Below are positions 57,135 to 64,000 of a stretch of 64,000 nucleotides of DNA, in pieces (positions within the stretch are counted from its first letter, which is position 1; the number at the start of each line of letters is the position of its first letter). Position numbers and translations under genes: made by a program. The DNA comes from Haliscomenobacter sp965225875 (GTDB lineage: Bacteria > Bacteroidota > Bacteroidia > Chitinophagales > Saprospiraceae). Location of the stretch: NCBI RefSeq assembly GCF_965225875.1, contig NZ_CBDDBS010000003.1, positions 992,001 through 1,056,000 on the forward strand, read 5' to 3'. The notes beneath the pieces were generated by a model, which was not told the origin of the DNA, did no database searches, and worked only from the letters and a program-made list of their open reading frames with translations.

Positions 57135-59453
57135 GTGACCGAAAACCAGCCACAACTCCATCAATTGCTCGCCAAATTGGAGCAACTTTTGCAAAAGCAG
57201 GATAGTTTTGCAAGGGAAATTGAGGCATTGCGCCAGGAGATTGAAGTACTGAAAAAAGAAAGCAAGGTCAAAACTGCAAATGTTCAAGTTTCGAAGGCCC
57301 CAATCTCGCCACCGATCCTTAAAGAATCAAGCCAAGCAATTGCTGAACAGATTCCTGCTTCCACAGCTCAGGCTAACCCTTCCTACGACAATAAGCTAGA
57401 ATCATTTATTGGTGAAAATTTGATCAGTAAAATTGGGATCATCGTCCTGGTTTTAGGCGTGGCCATTGGGGTCAAGTATGTGATTGACCACAATTTGATT
57501 AGCCCCCTCGTTCGAATCTCCCTTGGATATTCCGTTGGGTTTGTGCTCCTGGTGTTGACCCATCGATTGAAATCGCATTACCTGGAATACAGTGTTGCTT
57601 TGCTAAGTGGGGCCGTGAGTATCTTGTATTTTACCACTTTTGCAGCCCACCTTTTTTATCATTTTTACTCATTTGGTCTTTGTTTCGGGCTGATGCTGGC
57701 CACTACTATTTTTACGGTTTTGGCGGCTATGTATTTCAATCGATCTTTTGTGGCTTTCCTGGGCTTGATTGGCGCTTATGTTTTACCCTATCTATTGTAC
57801 ATCAACCCCAAAGAAATAGACCTCTTGTTTCCATACCTCAGCCTGGTCAACCTAGGAATATTGCTCATTGCCCTTTCTCGCAACTGGAAATTCCTTAATG
57901 TAGTTGCCTTTATCTGGACCTGGATCATTTTTTTTGGTTGGTACATAACCCTTTACAAACCTGTTTCTCAATTTATAAGCAGTTGGATTTATCTAAGTGT
58001 CTTTTTTGGTATTTTTTACGGCATTTTTTTAGCCTACAAACTGAATAAGTTGGAGCCATTAAAAACTGGTGATGTGGTTTTGATCAGCATCAACGCCCTA
58101 TTGTTTTGTTTTTTTGGCATTCGGATATCCGTTGTACAATTTGATCACCATGATTTTTCCGGTTTGATTGCAAGCCTCAGCGCCGGGATTCATTTTTTGA
58201 TGGCTTATCTGGTGTCCCAACAGGGCAAGGCCGATCCCAAAATCGTACGTTTTTTGAGCGTGCTTGGTTGGAGTTTTTTGACCCTGGCGATTCCCTTGCA
58301 ATTTGACGGGGTTTGGGTAACGGTTTTCTGGGGACTTGAAGCAGGTTTAATGTTTGTTTGGGGGAGGCTCCGCAGCATTCCCCTCATTGAAATTTTATCT
58401 TTTTTTGTATTGGGCCTGGCAGGTATCCAGATTGGTGACTCCTGGGTGTCCTACCTGTACAGTTATCCGATAAACCCGGTTCGTTTTTTCAATGCCGATT
58501 TTTTGAGCAGCATTTTTTTTGCTGGTGTTTTGGGGGCTATCAATTATGTTCATCAGCGCTTTTTAATCCGCAGCCCCTGGATCCGTCATGAAGAGCAAAA
58601 CCACTTGTTGCGCTTTTCCCTCGGTACTGCCTTGGTAAAAGTCCTTTATTTTACTTTCTTCTGTGAAATATCTGCTTACTGGATTCATGTTTATGGCCAA
58701 TTTGCTGAACCTGGCCAGCTTTGGAGCAAACTTTATTTTCAGGAGGATATCGACTCTTTTCGCTGGATTTGGTTGATCAATTACACCCTATTGTTCCTAT
58801 CGATTTTGGCTGTTCTGAACTGGTTTTGGATCAAAAGCAAGGAATTAGGGGTAGTGAGCCTGGGTTTGCAATTGGCCGCAATAGTGGTAGTTTTTATTTT
58901 GGGTTTCTATTTGCTAAATGGGTTTTACGCTACTTATTTGACGCAGCCGGATTATGTTTTGTACAATCGAATCCGATACCTGACCATCCTGTTTTTGCTG
59001 CTGATGCTGGGCACCGGGATTCCCTATTTGTGGCGGCAGGAATTGAGCAAAGATGTAAGGGTCACTTATGAGTTGGTGGTATATGCTTGTGTTTTATTCC
59101 TGGTCAGCAACGAAATTATGCTCATTGGAAGCAGCCTGGCTTATAAGTTGGGCCTAAGCCTGTGGTGGGGAGTATTTGCCCTGGGCTTGATTGTTTTGGG
59201 CATCTGGAAGCGGATTCCACATGCCCGAATCGCTGGAATATTTTTGTTCGGAGCTACGCTGTTTAAGTTGTTCATTTATGATATTGAACACCTGGCGACA
59301 ATCCCCAAAACGATTATTTTCGTAGCGTTGGGGATGTTATTGCTTTTGGTGTCTTATTTGTACAATCGATATAAAGAGTGGTTAAACCCAGATATAGAAC
59401 CTACAAACTTATCTCCTGGTCATCAAAAATCTTCCCATTCAGACAACGAATAA
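57135..59453 (+). CDS. DUF2339 multi-pass membrane protein
   Basis: This 772-residue protein begins with a coiled coil (LHQLLAKLEQLLQKQ, EIEALRQEIEVLKKE). After a flexible linker come more than twenty hydrophobic helices, starting at SFIGENLISKIGIIVLVLGV, the signature start of DUF2339. The function is unknown. No ATG fits; the GTG at 57135 is chosen because it opens the coiled coil directly, while a TTG at 57099 would be an alternative. The 3' end overlaps the convergent ftsE-like gene by 53 bases. Confidence 0.85.
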   Translation: MTENQPQLHQLLAKLEQLLQKQDSFAREIEALRQEIEVLKKESKVKTANVQVSKAPISPPILKESSQAIAEQIPASTAQANPSYDNKLESFIGENLISKIGIIVLVLGVAIGVKYVIDHNLISPLVRISLGYSVGFVLLVLTHRLKSHYLEYSVALLSGAVSILYFTTFAAHLFYHFYSFGLCFGLMLATTIFTVLAAMYFNRSFVAFLGLIGAYVLPYLLYINPKEIDLLFPYLSLVNLGILLIALSRNWKFLNVVAFIWTWIIFFGWYITLYKPVSQFISSWIYLSVFFGIFYGIFLAYKLNKLEPLKTGDVVLISINALLFCFFGIRISVVQFDHHDFSGLIASLSAGIHFLMAYLVSQQGKADPKIVRFLSVLGWSFLTLAIPLQFDGVWVTVFWGLEAGLMFVWGRLRSIPLIEILSFFVLGLAGIQIGDSWVSYLYSYPINPVRFFNADFLSSIFFAGVLGAINYVHQRFLIRSPWIRHEEQNHLLRFSLGTALVKVLYFTFFCEISAYWIHVYGQFAEPGQLWSKLYFQEDIDSFRWIWLINYTLLFLSILAVLNWFWIKSKELGVVSLGLQLAAIVVVFILGFYLLNGFYATYLTQPDYVLYNRIRYLTILFLLLMLGTGIPYLWRQELSKDVRVTYELVVYACVLFLVSNEIMLIGSSLAYKLGLSLWWGVFALGLIVLGIWKRIPHARIAGIFLFGATLFKLFIYDIEHLATIPKTIIFVALGMLLLLVSYLYNRYKEWLNPDIEPTNLSPGHQKSSHSDNE

Positions 59454-60087
59454 TTCGCGCTGGGAAATTTTCCAGAATCCGGTAGTCGTGTGTTGCAAAA
59501 AGCACAGCGGCGTTGTTTTGTTTGGACAAATTCCGCATCAGCAAGAGGATTTCATCGGAAGTTTCCGGGTCGAGGTTTCCAGTAGGTTCGTCAGCGAGGA
59601 TAATAGCAGGCGTGTTGAGCAAGGCGCGTGCAATCACCACGCGCTGTTGTTCTCCTCCAGAAAGTTGATGCGGCATTTTGCGCTCCTGGCCGACGAGACC
59701 AACCTGTTGCAAAACTGTCTCGATCCGCGCCTGAATTTCGGGCCGTTTGGTCCAACCCGTTGCTTTGAGGGTGAACAGCAGGTTGTCGAACACACTGCGG
59801 TCGTTGAGCAGGTTGAAATCCTGAAAGACGATGCCCAATTTGCGGCGCAATAAGGGGATGGTATTCCGATCCAGTTTAGCCAAATCATATCCGGCTACTT
59901 CGCCCAGTCCATGCGTAAGGGGCAGTGCGCCGTACAAGGTTTTGAGCAGACTTGATTTTCCACTCCCCGTTTTGCCAATCAGATAGGTGAACTCACCCGC
60001 GTTGATGCGCAGATTCACTCCGTTAAGCACTTCCTGGGTGCCTTGTTTGATGTTGACGTCTTGTAGCCTGACAATGATGTTGCTCAT
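59401..60087 (-). CDS. ftsE: FtsE-like ABC transporter ATPase
   Basis: This 228-residue ATPase has Walker A GKTGSGKSS (38-46), the signature LSGGEQQRVVIARALL and Walker B IILADEPTGNLD, with a stretch (VFQDFNLLNDRSVFDNL) typical of FtsE. FtsE works with FtsX in controlling cell-wall hydrolases at division. No ftsX is adjacent here. The start at ATG 60087 is supported by a promoter whose -7 element ends seven bases upstream, so an in-frame ATG at 60123 cannot be used. It could instead be a LolD/MacB-type ATPase, but the sequence fits FtsE best. Confidence 0.85.
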   Translation of the reverse strand: MSNIIVRLQDVNIKQGTQEVLNGVNLRINAGEFTYLIGKTGSGKSSLLKTLYGALPLTHGLGEVAGYDLAKLDRNTIPLLRRKLGIVFQDFNLLNDRSVFDNLLFTLKATGWTKRPEIQARIETVLQQVGLVGQERKMPHQLSGGEQQRVVIARALLNTPAIILADEPTGNLDPETSDEILLLMRNLSKQNNAAVLFATHDYRILENFPARIIRCLNGKIFDDQEISL

Positions 60088-60093
60088 AGAGAA

Positions 60094-60124
60094 CAAAGTT
60101 AACAGTCTTGTTGATATTTCCAAT
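60094..60124 (-). promoter_or_regulatory. Promoter of the ftsE-like gene
   Basis: On the minus strand, ATTG (60124-60121), 19 bases, then TAACTTTG (60101-60094) match the consensus with one mismatch. Only six bases separate it from the ATG, so the mRNA is probably leaderless. Confidence 0.6.
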
Positions 60125-60134
60125 GTTCCGACCG

Positions 60135-60162
60135 GTAGAGACGCACGGCCGTACGTCTCTAC
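60135..60162. repeat. Small palindrome, dispersed-repeat type
   Basis: GTAGAGACGCACGG and CCGTACGTCTCTAC form a near-perfect palindrome with no loop. I know similar GTAGAGACG repeats from many bacterial genomes. It lies upstream of both divergent genes. Confidence 0.6.
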
Positions 60163-60259
60163 AATTTAGAATCGTTCAATTTTACAAAAAGCCGACAAAG
60201 ATCAAGACCTAAACTCAGATTTTGCTGTTTTAAAAATGAAAAAGCAAGGGAAAGCGAAT

Positions 60260-60267
60260 TACCTTTG
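60260..60267 (+). promoter_or_regulatory. Promoter -7 element of the ccmE-ccmF operon
   Basis: TACCTTTG matches TAnnTTTG; no clear -33 partner is seen. The start codon is 83 bases downstream. Confidence 0.4.
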
Positions 60268-60350
60268 CCAAATTCTGACACAGGTATGCAACATCTCTGG
60301 TACAAGCTGCGTCAAAACAAGCACAACAGTTTTTTTTAACAGGATACATT

Positions 60351-60749
60351 ATGAAGCGGATCTATCTCATCGCTGGCGTTATGGTGGCCATTGCCATCCT
60401 GCTGTTTGTTAACTCAGGCAAAGACATGACCACTTATGGTTCATTTGCCGATGCCAACAGCAGCACGAAAAAAATCAAAATTGTAGGGAAATTGGCCAAA
60501 GACAAACCCATGGTTTATGATCCTGCCAAAGATCCCAACCATTTCAGCTTTTTCATCAAAGACACCAATGGTGAAGAGCACAAAGTGGTGTTGTTGAAAG
60601 CCAAACCACAAGACTTCGAAATGTCGGAGCAAATTGTAGTAACTGGCCGGATGAAAGAAGGCGTTTTTGTCGCCACCGATTTATTGATGAAATGTCCTTC
60701 CAAATACAAGGACGAAGAAATTGCCATTAAGAGCAAACAGAACGGGTAA
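60351..60749 (+). CDS. ccmE: CcmE-type heme chaperone with CxxxY motif
   Basis: This 132-residue protein has one N-terminal membrane helix (IYLIAGVMVAIAILLFV) and the beta-barrel of CcmE (KIKIVGKLAKDKPMVY, FFIKDTNGEEHKVVLL, IVVTGRMKEGVFVATDLLM). CcmE carries heme to CcmF for attachment to cytochrome c. In most bacteria the heme binds to a histidine (HxxxY); here the position reads Cys115-P-S-K-Tyr119, the CxxxY form described for archaea and sulfate reducers. It is followed five bases later by the ccmF-like gene. Confidence 0.87.
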   Translation: MKRIYLIAGVMVAIAILLFVNSGKDMTTYGSFADANSSTKKIKIVGKLAKDKPMVYDPAKDPNHFSFFIKDTNGEEHKVVLLKAKPQDFEMSEQIVVTGRMKEGVFVATDLLMKCPSKYKDEEIAIKSKQNG

Positions 60750-60754
60750 ACAAG

Positions 60755-63628
60755 ATGGAAAAAATCCAATACATCGGCGAAACCCTACTGCCCGGGCAGA
60801 TTGGGCAATTGGGGGTTTTGCTGGCATTTGTAGGCGCTTTGTTGTCGATGGTGGCTTATTGGTTTGCCACCCAAAGGCGAGAAAGTGCAGAATTTGATAG
60901 TTGGCGCAGCATAGGGCGTTACGCATTTTTGGCGCACGGTTTGGGCATTTTCGCCTTGATTGGTGCACTGTTGTACGCCATGATCAATCAGTTGTACGAA
61001 TACCAGTACGTTCAGGCACACGTTTCGGAAGAACTGCCCATGAAGTTCATTTTTTCCGCTTTGTGGGAAGGTCAAGAAGGTAGTTTTTTGCTCTGGATGT
61101 TTTGGCATGTCCTCCTGGGTTTTGTGCTACTCTTTAACGGCAAAACCTGGGAAACACCTACACTAACCGTTATCGCAGCCATTCAGGCCGTTTTAGCAAC
61201 CATGCTCCTGGGGATTTATGTAGGTTTTGGCGATGAACCCGCCAAATTTGGGAGCAACCCCATGTTGCTCTTGCGCCAAACGATCGATGCGCCCATTTTT
61301 GCACAAGCTGACTATTTGAAACTGATCAAAGGCAATGGTCTGAATCCGGCGCTGCAAAATTACTGGATGACCATTCACCCACCGACCTTGTTCCTGGGTT
61401 TTGCGTCAACCGCTATTCCATTCGCTTTTGCCATTGCGGGCTTGTGGACAAAGCGCCATGTAGAGTGGTTAAAACCAGCCCTGCCTTGGGCGCTGTTTTG
61501 TGGCTCCATCCTCGGCATAGGTATTCTGATGGGTTCCGCCTGGGCCTACGAAGCGCTCAACTTTGGCGGCTATTGGGCCTGGGACCCAGTGGAAAACACC
61601 TCCTTGGTACCCTGGTTGTTGATTGTTGCCGGAGTGCATACCAACCTAATTTCGAAGGCTACCGGGCATTCCGTCCGCAGTTCCTATATCTTTTACTTGC
61701 TTGGCTTTTTGCTTGTGGTCTACTCTACCTTCCTCACGCGCAGTGGAGTTTTGGGTGAAACATCGGTACACGCCTTTACGGAAATGGGGCTGGAAAATCA
61801 ATTGATCCTGTTCATTTCTGCCTTCACACTGACAGGCCTAGGCTTGATGATCTGGCGCTGGCGGGAAATTCCTCATCCCAAATCGGAAGAGCATACCACC
61901 TCCAAAGAATTCTGGATGTTCATCGGCACTTTGATTTTGTTGTTTTCGGCGGTGCTCATTACGGGCTCTACTTCTTTGCCGGTTTACAACAAGATCATGC
62001 AGGTATTTAACCCAGCATTTCAAGGTAAGGTCATCACCGAACCCGTAGCACACTTCAACAAGTACCAGCTCTGGATTGCCGTATTCATTGGTTATTTTTC
62101 TGGTTTTGCCCAGTTTTTGCGCTTCCGGGAAAACAACTGGAGCAAAAATGCAATGCGTTTTGCGATCCATTTAGGGGCTGGGCTGGGCATTGCCGCTGTT
62201 TTGACTTATTTAAGCAGCCTTTTGATCAATTTGCATACCTGGCAATACACCTTGCTTACCTTTAGTGCCTATTTCACCATTGTGAGTAACCTCGACTACT
62301 TGATCACTCACTTGCGTGGTAAGCTTAAAATTGCCGGGTCGGCCTTTTCACACATTGGTTTCGGACTGATGATTGTGGGCATTATGGCTTCGGGGGTAAA
62401 CCGCAAAATCATTTCTTCCAACGCCTTTTTGATGGATGGTTTGATCGCGGGTGGGGATGAGGAATTGAGCAAAAAGAACATCACCTTGTTCCGCAACGTG
62501 CCTACCATGATGCAGGACTACCTGGTGACCTTTAAAAAGGATACGCTGGAGCACTTTACCCGGACTTATACGGTAAACTACCAACGTAAGAATAAAAAAG
62601 GGAAAGTAGTAGAGGATTTTAACCTTTACCCAACCATCCTTTACGATAAATCCTTTACCAAAATTGCCACCTCCAATCCAGATACCCGGCATTATGTGCT
62701 TAAGGACGTGTTTACGCACATCAGCGCCTTGCCAGAGGTAGAGCAAAACTTTGAGCTCAAAAAACAACGGGAAGAGGAACTTAAGTATAAAACCTTGAAC
62801 CTGGAACAAGGCCGTACTCAAATCCTGCATGATACCCTGGATGTGGAAAATCAGGATACGGTGTTCCGTCGCACTTTCCAGATTAGCCTGGAATCAATCA
62901 GCCGCAATCCGGTGCACCATGAATACAAACCCGAACCTGGTGATTTGGCCTTCAGCACCAAACTCAAAATTCGCCGAAGTGATGACGACAGTGTGTACTA
63001 CGCCAATCCGGTTATTTTGCTGCGGGGCCAATTGATTTACACTTATCCCGATCAGGTGGATGACCTGAGTGCCAAGTTCAAAATCAGTCAGGATGCTATT
63101 GAAAAGGTATTTGCGCTGGAGAATCAGCTCAAGTACGAAAACCTCAATTTGCGCCAGGGTGACGTAGGTCAATGGCAAGACCTCAAAATCAGGTTTACCG
63201 GCTTCAATAAGGCCCCCGAGCATCCAGATTACAGCCGCAAGGAAGGTGATCTGGCCGTGGGCGCCAAGCTGGACATTACAGGGCCAGATGGTAAAACCTA
63301 CCATGCCGAACCGATCTTCCTAATCCGGGAGCAGCAGCCTTTGAACGTTAAGGTGGAAGTACCCGAATTAGGCTTAAATGTGCGTTTCCCTTTGCTGGAT
63401 CCGGGCAAAGAAACGATTCAATTGATGTTGGCTAAAAGTACGGCACCGAGCAGCATTCCGGTTGAGGTTGCTACTGATGCCTTGCCCTCGAATTACATCG
63501 TTTTGGAAGCAATGGAGTTTCCGGGGATCAATGTGTTCTGGTTTGGTTCGCTACTGATGATGTTTGGCTTGGGCTTCAGCATCTGGAACCGGATGAGCAC
63601 CCGACGCAGCGGAGAATCCCTAGCCTAA
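60755..63628 (+). CDS. ccmF: CcmF/CcsA-like cytochrome c heme lyase
   Basis: This 957-residue membrane protein carries the WWD heme-handling block (ALNFGGYWAWDPVENTSLVP) and about fourteen helices in the first 590 residues. An external region follows (about residues 595-915), and one last helix (IIVL-less: INVFWFGSLLMMFGLGFSIW). It joins heme to CxxCH motifs of cytochromes; the dehydrogenase-cytochrome at 34495 would be one client in this window. The external region is larger than in E. coli CcmF (about 650 residues in all). It pairs with ccmE in one operon. Confidence 0.9.
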   Translation: MEKIQYIGETLLPGQIGQLGVLLAFVGALLSMVAYWFATQRRESAEFDSWRSIGRYAFLAHGLGIFALIGALLYAMINQLYEYQYVQAHVSEELPMKFIFSALWEGQEGSFLLWMFWHVLLGFVLLFNGKTWETPTLTVIAAIQAVLATMLLGIYVGFGDEPAKFGSNPMLLLRQTIDAPIFAQADYLKLIKGNGLNPALQNYWMTIHPPTLFLGFASTAIPFAFAIAGLWTKRHVEWLKPALPWALFCGSILGIGILMGSAWAYEALNFGGYWAWDPVENTSLVPWLLIVAGVHTNLISKATGHSVRSSYIFYLLGFLLVVYSTFLTRSGVLGETSVHAFTEMGLENQLILFISAFTLTGLGLMIWRWREIPHPKSEEHTTSKEFWMFIGTLILLFSAVLITGSTSLPVYNKIMQVFNPAFQGKVITEPVAHFNKYQLWIAVFIGYFSGFAQFLRFRENNWSKNAMRFAIHLGAGLGIAAVLTYLSSLLINLHTWQYTLLTFSAYFTIVSNLDYLITHLRGKLKIAGSAFSHIGFGLMIVGIMASGVNRKIISSNAFLMDGLIAGGDEELSKKNITLFRNVPTMMQDYLVTFKKDTLEHFTRTYTVNYQRKNKKGKVVEDFNLYPTILYDKSFTKIATSNPDTRHYVLKDVFTHISALPEVEQNFELKKQREEELKYKTLNLEQGRTQILHDTLDVENQDTVFRRTFQISLESISRNPVHHEYKPEPGDLAFSTKLKIRRSDDDSVYYANPVILLRGQLIYTYPDQVDDLSAKFKISQDAIEKVFALENQLKYENLNLRQGDVGQWQDLKIRFTGFNKAPEHPDYSRKEGDLAVGAKLDITGPDGKTYHAEPIFLIREQQPLNVKVEVPELGLNVRFPLLDPGKETIQLMLAKSTAPSSIPVEVATDALPSNYIVLEAMEFPGINVFWFGSLLMMFGLGFSIWNRMSTRRSGESLA

Positions 63629-63637
63629 CTCGACTTA

Positions 63638-63743
63638 GGTTTTTCTTCGGTGCCTTAGGTTTCTTAGGCGGTGAAATATTGACCTGATAATCAGGTATTT
63701 ACTTTTTCACCACCTAAGAAACCTAAGGCACTAAAGAAAAACC
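63638..63743. repeat. Long near-perfect hairpin (family B, copy 4)
   Basis: Arms of 39 bases (GTGCCTTAGGTTTCTTAGG in the left one) match with few exceptions. The loop contains a second small palindrome (ACCTGATAATCAGGT). It begins ten bases after the ccmF stop. Confidence 0.85.
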
Positions 63744-63768
63744 ATAGATTTATACTAAACACCAACTT

Positions 63769-64000
63769 GTGATTCAAACCATCAGCATCGTAGGCGCTGG
63801 AAAAGTCGCCACCCACCTCAGTAAAAGGCTCCAGGCATGTGGCCTGACCATCCGCCAAATTTACAGCCGACAATTAAAAGATGCTCAGGAGCTGGCAGCA
63901 GCTGTCAAGGCCGAGGGCGTCAATCAATGGAAAGATTTACAATTTTCAGGGCTGGATTTACTTATTATCGCGGTCAAAGACCAGGCTATTCCTGAAGTCG
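63769..64000 (+). CDS. Rossmann-fold DUF2520 protein, N-terminal part (cut by window edge)
   Basis: From the GTG at 63769 there is an open frame of 77 codons to the window end. It reads IQTISIVGAGKVATHLSKRL, a dinucleotide-binding GxGxxA-type strand-loop-helix, then IRQIYSRQLKDAQELA and LLIIAVKDQAIPEV. This is the pattern of Rossmann/DUF2520 proteins, which resemble ketopantoate and pyrroline-carboxylate reductases. The GTG start fits since the strand begins at once. The C-terminal half is not in the window. Confidence 0.75.
   Translation, partial: MIQTISIVGAGKVATHLSKRLQACGLTIRQIYSRQLKDAQELAAAVKAEGVNQWKDLQFSGLDLLIIAVKDQAIPEV

Noticed and set aside
1..64000. Search for tRNA, rRNA, prophage, insertion sequence and integrase genes
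   Set aside because: None recognised by eye; the mobile signal is limited to non-coding inverted-repeat elements.

Overview
The window looks like an ordinary stretch of chromosome from a Bacteroidota bacterium, most likely of the Saprospiria (Haliscomenobacter/Lewinella-like). This is inferred from several traits: type IX secretion (T9SS) C-terminal sorting domains, BNR/VPS10-type repeat proteins, DUF1080 and DUF4296 proteins, an outer-membrane beta-barrel receptor, paired LytTR regulators with membrane histidine kinases, a PVC-type dehydrogenase/cytochrome lipoprotein, and promoters of the Bacteroidota form TTTG-N19-TAnnTTTG with few Shine-Dalgarno sites. No rRNA, tRNA, transposase, phage gene or CRISPR array was seen. 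51 protein genes are called, two of them cut by the window edges.

Layout. 1-1537: start of a BNR-type exported protein and a small secreted protein, both on the minus strand. 1597-4182: NAD salvage, with pncB and a NrtR-type Nudix regulator; pncB is bracketed by two mirror-image palindromic elements and carries an operator-like palindrome at its start. 4263-6885: SixA-like phosphatase, DUF4296 lipoprotein, and a PhoB/PhoR-like two-component pair. 7149-16169: housekeeping genes (ABC-F protein, SecG, Nudix hydrolase, PgpH-like HD phosphodiesterase, LipB, acyl-CoA thioesterase). 16202-27770: secreted and envelope proteins, a LutA-like protein, a LytTR/kinase pair, an outer-membrane receptor and a Tat-exported oxidoreductase. 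27858-32485: a BlaI/BlaR1-like operon with two M56 proteins and a third protein sharing their C-terminal module. 32664-34291: a coiled-coil/membrane protein pair. 34495-37545: dehydrogenase-HEAT-cytochrome c lipoprotein. 37727-41704: a Roco (LRR-GTPase-COR) protein followed by a TIR-EAD11-like-CHAT protein, the best candidate for an undescribed conflict or signalling module. 41820-52036: four-PDZ T9SS protein, sortilin-like repeat protein, lipoprotein, two small membrane proteins, and an unusual fusion of an Nramp-like transporter with a serine beta-lactamase-like domain. 52285-57056: cyclophilin, a four-gene operon ending in a kinase/LytTR pair, and an acyltransferase. 57135-64000: DUF2339 protein, FtsE-like ATPase, CcmE (with a CxxxY heme motif) and a CcmF-like protein, and the start of a DUF2520 protein.

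The non-coding space is rich in long, often perfect inverted repeats that fall into families: four copies built on a CCTTAGGTTTCTTAGGTGG core, two REP/BIME-like copies with GCTTTAGC cores, the pair around pncB with two shorter relatives, and single copies including a MITE-like element with a 10-bp direct repeat at its ends. Most sit at 3' ends of genes, where they could act as terminators. Several promoters lie so close to the start codon that leaderless mRNAs are likely (blaI, ftsE-like, possibly pncB).
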